The notes under the pieces are model-generated. The model ran no database searches. It saw only the letters and a program-made list of their open reading frames with translations, and was not told the DNA's origin. From contig DVKM01000062.1 of NCBI GenBank assembly GCA_018716015.1, positions 1-60,143 of the forward strand: a DNA stretch of 60,143 nucleotides. The letters run 5' to 3'. The translations under genes were made by a program, and so were the position numbers. Of this stretch, positions 32,400 through 39,483 are shown in pieces (the first letter of the stretch is position 1; each line of letters opens with the position of its first letter). The stretch comes from Candidatus Enterenecus stercoripullorum. Lineage in GTDB: Bacteria > Bacillota > Clostridia > Oscillospirales > Oscillospiraceae.

Positions 32400-32456
32400 A
32401 AAAGGTCTGCCGCAATCCCTGCCGGCCGGAGAGAAGGTCGAATGCGGGGGCCTTTT
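32400..32456 (+). other. Leader stem-loop before the VanW ribosome site
   Basis: The leader can form nested pairs: AAAAGG (32400-32405) with CCTTTT (32451-32456), and CCGCA (32410-32414) with TGCGG (32443-32447). It ends directly at the GGAGG ribosome site. No known riboswitch consensus was recognised. Confidence 0.3.
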
Positions 32457-32467
32457 GGAGGTGTGAG

Positions 32468-34282
32468 ATGGAACAATCCAAAGAGAAAAAAAGACTGCCC
32501 GCCCCGGCGTTGATTGGGATCATTGGGGCGGTTGCCGTGGTGATATTGGTGGGAGCCTACTGTGGGCTGTGCAAATGGGTGCAGGACAACGGCCGCCTGC
32601 TGCCCGGGTCCCAGGCCCAGGACAGCGGCGGCGCGGTGGTGCTGGACCTGGGCGGTGTGGCTGAGCAGGACGCGGTGAGCCAGATGGCGGACTATATGCA
32701 GGTGCACCTAGACCAGCAGGTACTCACCCTGCGCTATGGAGATGGGAAAAGCGTGGAGCTGCCCGGCAGCCTGATGGAGGGCGATCCCCAGTCCGCAGTG
32801 GACCAGGGCATGGCAGCGAAGGCGGCCCAGCCCTTCCTCAAACTGGGTCTGCTCTGGCTGGGGCTGGGCAGGGAATCGGTGAGCCTGCCGCTGAATGTCC
32901 TGTCCTTCACCCAGGCGGGGGAGCGTCAGGCCAGACAGCTGCTGGAGCAGATTGCCCAGGAGCTGTATGTGGCCCCTGTGGACTTTACCTATGAGTTGGG
33001 CGACGAGGAACTGACTCTGACCCGCGGCACGGACGGGGAGCAGGTGGATGTGGACGCCCTGATGGAGCAGGTGCTGGAGGCCCTGTCCGCCGGCCGGACC
33101 GAGTTGACAGTGGAGACCGAGGTGGCCCCCACCGCCGAGCTGGACGGTGAGATCCTGGCCGAGCTGGTCCATGTGGAGCCCCAGGCGTCCCAGGTGCTGG
33201 AGGACGGCACCATCACGCCCACCGTGGTGGGCGTGGGGGTGGATCCGGCGGAGGCCCAGGCCATCCTGAACGAGACCGGCCCGGGAGAGACCTGCACTAT
33301 TCCGGTCATCTTCATCCAGCCGGACCTGAGTGAGTCGGAGCAGTACCTCTACCAGGACCTGCTCTCCACGGTCACCACCAATCTGGACGGGGTGTATGCC
33401 CGGTCCTTTAATGTGGCCCGGGCTGCCGCCTCCTGCAACGGCGTGGTGATCCTGCCCGGCGAGGTGTTCTCCTATCTGGGTACCATCGGCAATCCCTCCG
33501 CAGCCAACGGCTATATGATGTCCACTGGCTACGCCAACGGGGAGACGGTGGACATGGTGGGCGGCGGCATCTGCCAGGTGTCCTCCTCCATCTATTACTG
33601 CACCGTATACGCCAATCTGGAGATCATCAAGCGGGCCGCCCACGCCTTTATCACCGGCTATATTCCCAATGGTCTGGACGCCACGGTGTACTATCCCAGC
33701 CTGGACTACAAGTTCCGCAATAACATGGAACACCCCATTAAAATCGTCGCCTATGTCAGCGGGAACCGGCTGACGGTGTCCTTCTATGGAACCAAGACGG
33801 ATGACACCTATGTCCAAACCCAACGGTACACCACCTCCACGACGCCCTGGGAGACGGTGTATGAGCCGGACGCCAGCATTCCCCGGGGGACCACCAAGGT
33901 CAAGACTACCCCGTATACCGGCTATGAGGTGGACGTCTACCGCTGTGTGTACGATGGGAGCGGGAACCTGATCTCCCGCACCTATGAAAACCACAGCAGA
34001 TATGCCAAGCGGGATAAGGTGATTCTCTTCAACCCCGCCGACGCCCCCAGCCTGGGGCTGACGCCGGAGGGCGATCCCCTGCCCGGCGGACCGGTGACCG
34101 AGGAGCCTACCCCGTCCCCGGAGCCCACGCCTTCCCCGGAACCCAGCCCCTCCCTGGAACCCACTCCCACGCCCTCCCCGGAGCCGGCGCCCTCCACCCC
34201 TGTGGAAACCACCCCTGCCCCTTCCGCTCCCGCCGAGCCTGTGCCCAGCGGGGAGCCCTCCGGGGCGCCTGCAGGAGGCTGA
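32468..34282 (+). CDS. VanW family protein with Pro-rich C-terminal tail
   Basis: This 604-residue cell-envelope protein has one N-terminal membrane anchor (ALIGIIGAVAVVILVGAYC). A putative peptidoglycan-binding repeat region (about 50-280) with QVDVDALMEQVLEAL follows. The VanW domain (about 310-445) has NVARAAASCNGVVILPGEVF, MVGGGICQVSSSIYYCTVYA and NGLDATVYYPSLDYKFRN. A G5-like segment comes next, then a Pro/Ser/Glu-rich tail made of repeated PTPSPEP units. It is probably exported and wall-associated. VanW proteins occur in some vancomycin-resistance clusters, but no van genes are near, so resistance should not be assumed. GGAGGTG precedes the ATG. DUF2461 follows 5 bases later. Confidence 0.9.
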   Translation: MEQSKEKKRLPAPALIGIIGAVAVVILVGAYCGLCKWVQDNGRLLPGSQAQDSGGAVVLDLGGVAEQDAVSQMADYMQVHLDQQVLTLRYGDGKSVELPGSLMEGDPQSAVDQGMAAKAAQPFLKLGLLWLGLGRESVSLPLNVLSFTQAGERQARQLLEQIAQELYVAPVDFTYELGDEELTLTRGTDGEQVDVDALMEQVLEALSAGRTELTVETEVAPTAELDGEILAELVHVEPQASQVLEDGTITPTVVGVGVDPAEAQAILNETGPGETCTIPVIFIQPDLSESEQYLYQDLLSTVTTNLDGVYARSFNVARAAASCNGVVILPGEVFSYLGTIGNPSAANGYMMSTGYANGETVDMVGGGICQVSSSIYYCTVYANLEIIKRAAHAFITGYIPNGLDATVYYPSLDYKFRNNMEHPIKIVAYVSGNRLTVSFYGTKTDDTYVQTQRYTTSTTPWETVYEPDASIPRGTTKVKTTPYTGYEVDVYRCVYDGSGNLISRTYENHSRYAKRDKVILFNPADAPSLGLTPEGDPLPGGPVTEEPTPSPEPTPSPEPSPSLEPTPTPSPEPAPSTPVETTPAPSAPAEPVPSGEPSGAPAGG

Positions 34283-34287
34283 CGGCC

Positions 34288-34998
34288 ATGTTTCAAGGAT
34301 TTTCCCAGGAGACGGTGGACTTTATGTGGGGCATCCGGTTCAACAATGAGCGAAGCTGGTTTGAGGCCCACAAGGAGAGTTACCAGAGATCTTTTTATGT
34401 GCCCATGAAGGAATTGGGCGCCCAGGTGCAAAGCGCCCTGCTGGAGCGCTTTCCCAAAAGCGGCCTGAACGTGAAGGTGTCCCGGATTTACCGGGACGCC
34501 CGCCGGCTGTTTGGCCGAGGCCCCTACAAGGACCACCTCTGGCTGTCCCTATTCCGCTGGGACGGCGGAGAGGAAGGGGCCCGCCCGGTGCTGTGGTTTG
34601 AGCTGGCCCCAGAGCAGTGGAGCTACGGCATGGGGTTCTGGTGCGCCCAGCCGGTGGTGATGGCCAAGCACAGGGCCCGGATCGACCGGGATCCAAAGCC
34701 GCTGCTGCGGCTGGCCAACCGGCTGAAAAGGCAGGACGAGTTCGTGCTGGACGGGCCGGAGTACCGCCGGGCCAAGATACCCGCGGAGCCCCGGTTGGCG
34801 GATTGGTACAATAAGAAATCTCTCACCCTGGGACACGAAGAGCCCTTGAGCGAGATTCTGTACAGTCCGGCGCTGGCGGACAAGCTGACGGAAGGGCTTG
34901 CCTTCCTGATGCCATACTACGATTATTTCTCCACCCTGTGGGCGGATCCCGATCCCCGGGATGCCCCGCCGGGGGGGAAAGAGCAGAAGCAGGGCTGA
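34288..34998 (+). CDS. DUF2461 family protein
   Basis: This 236-residue soluble protein opens with FQGFSQETVDFMWGIRFNNE and RSWFEAHKESY, and has KVSRIYRDARRLFGRGPYKD, WFELAPEQWSYGMGFW and the late RLADWYNKKSLTL. These match DUF2461 (TIGR02453), which is widespread and of unknown function. It is translationally close to vanW (5-base gap, AGGAGG site inside the vanW 3' end). Its stop lies inside the stem of the terminator at 34987-35015. Confidence 0.88.
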   Translation: MFQGFSQETVDFMWGIRFNNERSWFEAHKESYQRSFYVPMKELGAQVQSALLERFPKSGLNVKVSRIYRDARRLFGRGPYKDHLWLSLFRWDGGEEGARPVLWFELAPEQWSYGMGFWCAQPVVMAKHRARIDRDPKPLLRLANRLKRQDEFVLDGPEYRRAKIPAEPRLADWYNKKSLTLGHEEPLSEILYSPALADKLTEGLAFLMPYYDYFSTLWADPDPRDAPPGGKEQKQG

Positions 34999-35015
34999 GC
35001 GGCAGCCCTGCTTTT
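34987..35015 (+). terminator. Terminator of the vanW-DUF2461 operon
   Basis: An 11-bp stem (34987-34997 with 35003-35013) and 5-base loop run into TTTT. The DUF2461 stop codon is within the stem. Confidence 0.85.
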
Positions 35016-35179
35016 GTCAATGAGAGGGGAGAATATGGGCGGAAAACAGGAAAAACGGATAAAAAGTATGGAAAAGGGAAATTTGCGCTTACATATGTCT
35101 GCTTGGCATGATATGATAAACCCAATTGCGGATGGTATGATTGTGTATAATTTTGAGAGTCGGGAGGGGGGACGATCCA

Positions 35180-36112
35180 ATGGTAAAATTCAGCGAATTT
35201 ACGTTTCCGCCCAGTGACGGACAGCACGTTTGCTACGCCTACCTGTGGCAGCCGGGGCAGGAAAAGCCGCGGGGGGTGGTGCAGATTGTCCACGGCGTGG
35301 CAGAGCATATGGGGCGGTATGACCGGTTTGCCCGTTTCCTGACGGAGCATGGCTGGGCGGTATGTGGAGAGGATCACCTGGGCCACGGCAGGACGGGGGC
35401 GCAGGATGGAACATTCGGCTATTTTGGACCAAAAGACGGCTGGGACCTGGTGACCCGGGATGTGCGCCAGCTGCGGCTTCTGGTGGGGGAGCGGTTTCCC
35501 GGCATCCCTTACTTTCTGCTGGGCCATTCCATGGGGTCTTTTCTTACCCGGACCTACCTGTGCCGCTATCCCGGCACGGTGGACGGGGCAATTCTGTCCG
35601 GCACTGGCCAGGAGAGCGCCGCGGTGGTGGGGGCGGGCAAGGCCATTGCCGCTCTGATCTGCAAGCTGCGGGGACCGGACACAGTCAGCCCCCTGGTGAA
35701 TGCCCTGTCCCTGGGGGCGTACAACAAGCAGTTCCGGCCCAACCGCACCAGCGCCGACTGGATCAGCCGGGACGAGCAGGTGGTGGACGCCTATTTGCGG
35801 GATCCCTGGTGCACCTTCATGCCTACGGTGGGCCTGTTCCGGGACATGTTGGGCGGACTTCAGTACATTGCCAGCGGGCGGGCCCTGTCCCAGATGGATC
35901 CCGATACCCCGGTCTACCTCTTCTCCGGGGAGCAGGACCCGGTGGGCAGCTGCGGCAAGGGGGTGGGCAGGGTGTATGGCTATTTCAAAAAGCATGGCAC
36001 GAAAGACCTGACCTTGAAGCTCTATCCTGGGGGCAGGCATGAGATGCTCAATGAGCTGAACCGAGAAGAGGTCTATGAGGATGTGCTGTCCTGGCTGAAC
36101 GGGCACATTTGA
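35180..36112 (+). CDS. Alpha/beta hydrolase, monoacylglycerol-lipase-like (serine hydrolase)
   Basis: This 310-residue cytoplasmic hydrolase has the oxyanion/HG region VVQIVHGVAEHMGRYDRFAR, DHLGHGRTG, the nucleophile elbow LLGHSMGSFL, an acid in the PVYLFSGEQDPVG strand and the catalytic His in YPGGRHEMLNEL. This is the lysophospholipase/monoglyceride lipase (Hydrolase_4) pattern. The ATG at 35180 follows GGGAGGGGGG; 13 upstream codons are open but lack a site. It is a single gene. A TATAAT lies at 35144-35149 in its AT-rich leader, without a good -35. The substrate is probably a lipid ester, not determined. Confidence 0.88.
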   Translation: MVKFSEFTFPPSDGQHVCYAYLWQPGQEKPRGVVQIVHGVAEHMGRYDRFARFLTEHGWAVCGEDHLGHGRTGAQDGTFGYFGPKDGWDLVTRDVRQLRLLVGERFPGIPYFLLGHSMGSFLTRTYLCRYPGTVDGAILSGTGQESAAVVGAGKAIAALICKLRGPDTVSPLVNALSLGAYNKQFRPNRTSADWISRDEQVVDAYLRDPWCTFMPTVGLFRDMLGGLQYIASGRALSQMDPDTPVYLFSGEQDPVGSCGKGVGRVYGYFKKHGTKDLTLKLYPGGRHEMLNELNREEVYEDVLSWLNGHI

Positions 36113-36114
36113 GA

Positions 36115-36145
36115 AAAGAAAGCCGCCGGGAGGGGCTCCCGGCGG
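36115..36145 (-). terminator. Terminator of the EamA transporter gene
   Basis: A 9-bp GC stem (36123-36131 with 36137-36145) is followed on the minus strand by C and then TTTCTTTTCTC. It lies between convergent genes. Confidence 0.7.
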
Positions 36146-36167
36146 GGTGGATTCTGGAAAGGATAAC

Positions 36168-37067
36168 TCAGGCTTCAGCCCTGGCCCGACGGCGCAGAAA
36201 GTCAAATTTGGTCTCGGAGCACACCACGGCCACAAAGATGAGCAGGAAGCCTAGGTACATGAACGGCGTGGGGGATTCCTCCGTGAAGGCCACCGAGAAG
36301 GCCACCCCAAAGGGGGCCTCCAGCGCCAGCAGAACGGCGGCGGAAGAGGGATTGGTATATTTCTGGCCGATGTTCTGGAACAGCAGGGCCAGGGTGGTGG
36401 CGGCTACCGCCAGATAGAGCAGCACCAGCCACGCCCGGGTGGGCAGCCCACGGGTGGGAATGCCATGGATGAAAAGGGCGCCGCCCCAGCAGCACACAGC
36501 GGTGGAGGCGAACTGGATGACGGTGAGCAGGAAGATGTCCCGGCCCTGGGAGAACTTGGACACTGCGATGATGTGGCAGGCGAAGAGGAACCCGCCGCAC
36601 AGGGTCATGCCGTCTCCCCAGCTCAGGGCCAGCCCCCCGTCCCAGGAGACCAGGCCGATGCCGGCGATGCACAGCAGGGCGGCCAGCACGTTGAACCTGT
36701 CCGGGCGGCGGCGGTCCACCAGCCAGTACAGGAAGGGCACAATGACGCAGTATACGGCGGTGAAAAAGGCGTTTTTCCCCGGGGTGGTGCCCATCAGGCC
36801 GTAGTTCTGCACCGCATAGGCCCCAAAGAGGAACACCCCCATGACCCCGCCTCGCCACCAGTAGGAGCGGTCTATGCTCCACCACTTTTTCCAGAACACC
36901 AGGGCCAGCAGGACGGCGGCAAAGGTGAAACGGAAGGCCAGCAGGAACATCAGGTCCACGTCGTCCAGAGCGTCCTTCATAATGAAGAAGGTGGAGCCCC
37001 AGATGAGGGTGGCGATGACGATGAGGGGTTTGGCGGCTTTTTTCAAAAAGATTTCGTTCACTTGCAA
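36168..37067 (-). CDS. DMT-superfamily transporter (EamA)
   Basis: This approximately 299-residue protein has ten predicted helices formed by two EamA repeats: LIVIATLIWGSTFFIMKDAL with FRFTFAAVLLALVFW, and LAALLCIAGIGLVSWDGGL through LEAPFGVAFSVAFTEE with PFMYLGFLLIFVAVVC. Such exporters move metabolites or amino acids; the substrate is unknown. No ATG is available: TTG at 37067 and GTG at 37061 both follow GGAG (4 and 10 bases), so the exact start is uncertain by two codons. It is divergent from mpg with a 42-base gap. Confidence 0.88.
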   Translation of the reverse strand: MQVNEIFLKKAAKPLIVIATLIWGSTFFIMKDALDDVDLMFLLAFRFTFAAVLLALVFWKKWWSIDRSYWWRGGVMGVFLFGAYAVQNYGLMGTTPGKNAFFTAVYCVIVPFLYWLVDRRRPDRFNVLAALLCIAGIGLVSWDGGLALSWGDGMTLCGGFLFACHIIAVSKFSQGRDIFLLTVIQFASTAVCCWGGALFIHGIPTRGLPTRAWLVLLYLAVAATTLALLFQNIGQKYTNPSSAAVLLALEAPFGVAFSVAFTEESPTPFMYLGFLLIFVAVVCSETKFDFLRRRARAEA

Positions 37068-37109
37068 TCAGCTCCGAGGAAATGAAAACCGGGGACAGGA
37101 GGGGATACC

Positions 37110-37730
37110 ATGCTGCCACGGGAATTTTTTGACCGGGACACTGTGGAGGTGGCCCGGGATTTGGTGGGCAAATATCTGGTGCGGCGGTACGATGGCCACA
37201 CTCTGGCGGTGCGCCTGACCGAGACGGAGGCGTACGTGGGACGGATGGACAAGGCCTGCCACGCCTACAACTACCGGTGCACATCCCGTACCAAGACCCT
37301 GTTCGCCCCGCCGGGCACCGCCTATGTCTACCTGATCTACGGCCTGCACTGCTGCCTGAACCTGGTCACCGAGCCGGAGGGGGAGCCGGCGGCGGTGCTC
37401 ATTCGGGGCGGACAGATCCGGCACAATGGTGCTATCATAGCAGAAAATCGTTTTGGGTGCAAGGAGGAATGTCTGTCCGCCTACCAGAAGAAGAACCTGC
37501 TCAACGGCCCGGGCAAGCTGTGCGCGGCGCTGCGCATTGACCGCTCCCTCAACGGCCTGCCCTATGGCAGCGGGGCGCTGTTTGTATGCGCCAGCCTGGA
37601 GGAGGCGGGGCTGCCGGAGTGGCCAGAGGATAGGGGGCCGCTGGGCGTGAAGGCGGGGAAGCGCATTGGCATCGACTACGCCCAGGAGGCGGCAGATTTC
37701 CCCTGGCGGTTTTACCTGGAAAATCGCTAA
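37110..37730 (+). CDS. mpg: DNA-3-methyladenine glycosylase (AAG/MPG type)
   Basis: This 206-residue base-excision repair enzyme removes alkylated and deaminated purines. It shows REFFDRDTVEVARDLVGKYL, RLTETEAYVGRMDKACHAYN with the catalytic Glu and base-flipping Tyr region, TAYVYLIYGLHCCLNLVTE and NGPGKLCAALRIDRSLNG. Length and motif order are normal for the bacterial MPG family. It is monocistronic, divergent from the EamA gene and closed by the hairpin at 37776-37816. Confidence 0.95.
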   Translation: MLPREFFDRDTVEVARDLVGKYLVRRYDGHTLAVRLTETEAYVGRMDKACHAYNYRCTSRTKTLFAPPGTAYVYLIYGLHCCLNLVTEPEGEPAAVLIRGGQIRHNGAIIAENRFGCKEECLSAYQKKNLLNGPGKLCAALRIDRSLNGLPYGSGALFVCASLEEAGLPEWPEDRGPLGVKAGKRIGIDYAQEAADFPWRFYLENR

Positions 37731-37775
37731 AACAAGCTCCAAATTGTTTTGCACGTTTGGAATATTGTAAAATGT

Positions 37776-37816
37776 ATAGTCCCGAAGGGCGGTTATCCCC
37801 CTTCGGGACTATTTTT
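37776..37816 (+). terminator. Terminator of mpg, overlapping the 3' end of rnmV
   Basis: A 14-bp perfect stem (37776-37789 with 37799-37812), 9-base loop, then TTTTT. Its right arm lies inside the last codons of the convergent rnmV gene, so the convergent transcripts overlap. Confidence 0.85.
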
Positions 37817-38407
37817 CTCCCCCGTGCCATCCAGCAGCCGGGCAAGCTCCTGGGGGGTGTACAGGGCGTTGAGCACTACCAGCAGGGCTTTGCTGCTCAG
37901 GTGGGCAGGCAGGTCCAGGCGCTGCAGCAGGGTTGCCCGGCGGGCGGCGGCGTCTGGCGCTCCCGTGAGCCCCAGGGCAAACAAATCGGCGGCGGTGAGC
38001 GCCCCCCGGGGCGGAGAGGCGTCCTCCCCCTCCACGGTGGCCCCCGCCCGGAGCAGGGCCTGGCGGAGCACCTCGGGGCGCATCCCCTCTACCCCCAGCT
38101 TGCCCTCCTTGCCGGGAGCGCGCTTGCGCCGCTCTTTGCCGTAGACGTCCGGAATGTAGGCGTGCTTGACCTGCTCCGGGGGGATGGCGCCCTTGAGGAA
38201 GTTGCGGATGACGAAGCCCGCCCCGTCGGAATCGGTGAGGACGATGAGCCCCCGCTGCCCGGCCAGACGGCGCAGCAGGCTCACCTTTTCGCTGTCCTTG
38301 AAAACGGAAAAGCCGGAGGTCTCCAAAATCACCGCGTCCACCACCTGGGACAAGGCGTTTTTGTCATACCGGCCCTCCACCACGATGGCCTCTTTGATTT
38401 TCAGCAT
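37793..38407 (-). CDS. rnmV: Ribonuclease M5 (Toprim, 5S rRNA maturation)
   Basis: This 204-residue protein has a Toprim domain (IKEAIVVEGRYDKNALSQVV with the catalytic Glu, and IVLTDSDGAGFVIRNFL with the DxD) and a C-terminal DUF4093-type region (KLGVEGMRPEVLRQALLRAG). RNase M5 trims 5S rRNA precursors in Firmicutes. The first seven bases overlap the end of holA, so the two are co-translated. No 5S gene is in the window. Confidence 0.9.
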   Translation of the reverse strand: MLKIKEAIVVEGRYDKNALSQVVDAVILETSGFSVFKDSEKVSLLRRLAGQRGLIVLTDSDGAGFVIRNFLKGAIPPEQVKHAYIPDVYGKERRKRAPGKEGKLGVEGMRPEVLRQALLRAGATVEGEDASPPRGALTAADLFALGLTGAPDAAARRATLLQRLDLPAHLSSKALLVVLNALYTPQELARLLDGTGEKNSPEGG

Positions 38408-39456
38408 GGGATGGCTTTCCTTCCCGCAGCCAGCTCCATGAGCAGGCCGCAGAGCAGCTCCCGCTCCTGGCCGTAGGAGACCTTGAGCTGAAGCTCGGTT
38501 TCACTGCACCGCAGCACCGCGTAGCGGCACCAGGCCAGGGAAAAGGAGCGGGCGGCGTCCAGCAGTTTGTCCGCCGGGTAGGCGTTGCGCATCTTCCAAA
38601 GGGACATCAGCTCCTGGCGGCCTTTGCCCCGATCCAGGTACAGCCGGGCGGTGTACAGCTGCCGGAAGTACTTGCCCATGACAGACAGGATCATCAGGGG
38701 GGCCTCCTGGCTGTGGAGCAGGTCGGCCAGCACCGAGGCGGCCTTGTTGAAGTTTTTCTGGGCAATGGCGTCGGTCATCTGAAAGACGATGGCGTCCATC
38801 TGGGGGATGGCCACCGCGTCGATATCCTCCCGGGTGATGCGCTGGCCGGAGGCGTAGGCGGAGATCTTGCCGATTTCGCTAACCAGGTTGGTCATCAGCT
38901 CACCGCACAGGAAGATGAGGTAGCGGGCGTCCTCCCCGGCAATGGAGTGGCCGGTGGCCTGGAACCGCCGGGCGATCCAGTCTGCCAGGTCCCCCTGGTC
39001 CTGCCGCTGGAAATGGACCACCGACCCGTGGGCCTTGATGGCGGCGGCCAGCTTGGACCGGCCGTCCGCCTTGTAGGGCAGCAGGTCATACACAAAGACC
39101 AGGCAGCAGTAGTCCGGCAGGGAGGAAAACAGCGCCATGAGCTTTGCACGGTTCTTTTCGTTCTGACCGTACAGGTCAAAATCGGTGACGATGACCAGGG
39201 TGCGATCACTCATCATGGGCAGGCAGTCCACCGCCTGCTCGATCCACTCTGTGGAGCAGTCCTTCCCCTGGGCGGTGTGGAGGTTGAAGTCCTCCAGCCC
39301 CGGGGGAAGCAGCGCCTTTTTCAGCTGCTCCAGATAGTAGTCCCGCAGGTAGGCCTCCTCTCCGTGAAACAGGTACAGCCGGCCGGGGGCTTCCTCCCGC
39401 AGGGCGTGCTTCAGCTCCCGCATGGCGGTATTGTCGGTTTTGGGTCTGGGCGGCAT
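38401..39456 (-). CDS. holA: DNA polymerase III subunit delta
   Basis: This 351-residue clamp-loader wrench subunit shows GRLYLFHGEEAYLRDYYLEQ, the family opening, VDCLPMMSDRTLVIV, GDLADWIARRFQATGHSI, LCGELMTNLVSEIGKISAYA and the C-terminal collar QEAPLMILSVMGKYFRQLYT. The AAA fold lacks a functional Walker motif, as expected for delta. GGAGGAG precedes the ATG. It is encoded between comEC (27-base gap) and rnmV (overlap), an arrangement common in Firmicutes, where comEC-holA are neighbours. Confidence 0.93.
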   Translation of the reverse strand: MPPRPKTDNTAMRELKHALREEAPGRLYLFHGEEAYLRDYYLEQLKKALLPPGLEDFNLHTAQGKDCSTEWIEQAVDCLPMMSDRTLVIVTDFDLYGQNEKNRAKLMALFSSLPDYCCLVFVYDLLPYKADGRSKLAAAIKAHGSVVHFQRQDQGDLADWIARRFQATGHSIAGEDARYLIFLCGELMTNLVSEIGKISAYASGQRITREDIDAVAIPQMDAIVFQMTDAIAQKNFNKAASVLADLLHSQEAPLMILSVMGKYFRQLYTARLYLDRGKGRQELMSLWKMRNAYPADKLLDAARSFSLAWCRYAVLRCSETELQLKVSYGQERELLCGLLMELAAGRKAIPC

Positions 39457-39483
39457 GGCCGTCTCCTCCTTGTCCTCGGGTAG

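Noticed and set aside
33000-34282. VanW as a vancomycin-resistance gene
   Set aside because: No vanR/S/H/A/X neighbours; VanW domains are common in non-resistant Clostridia wall proteins.
36127-36145. Hairpin after the alpha/beta hydrolase as its own terminator
   Set aside because: The T-rich side is on the minus strand, so it primarily ends the EamA transcript.
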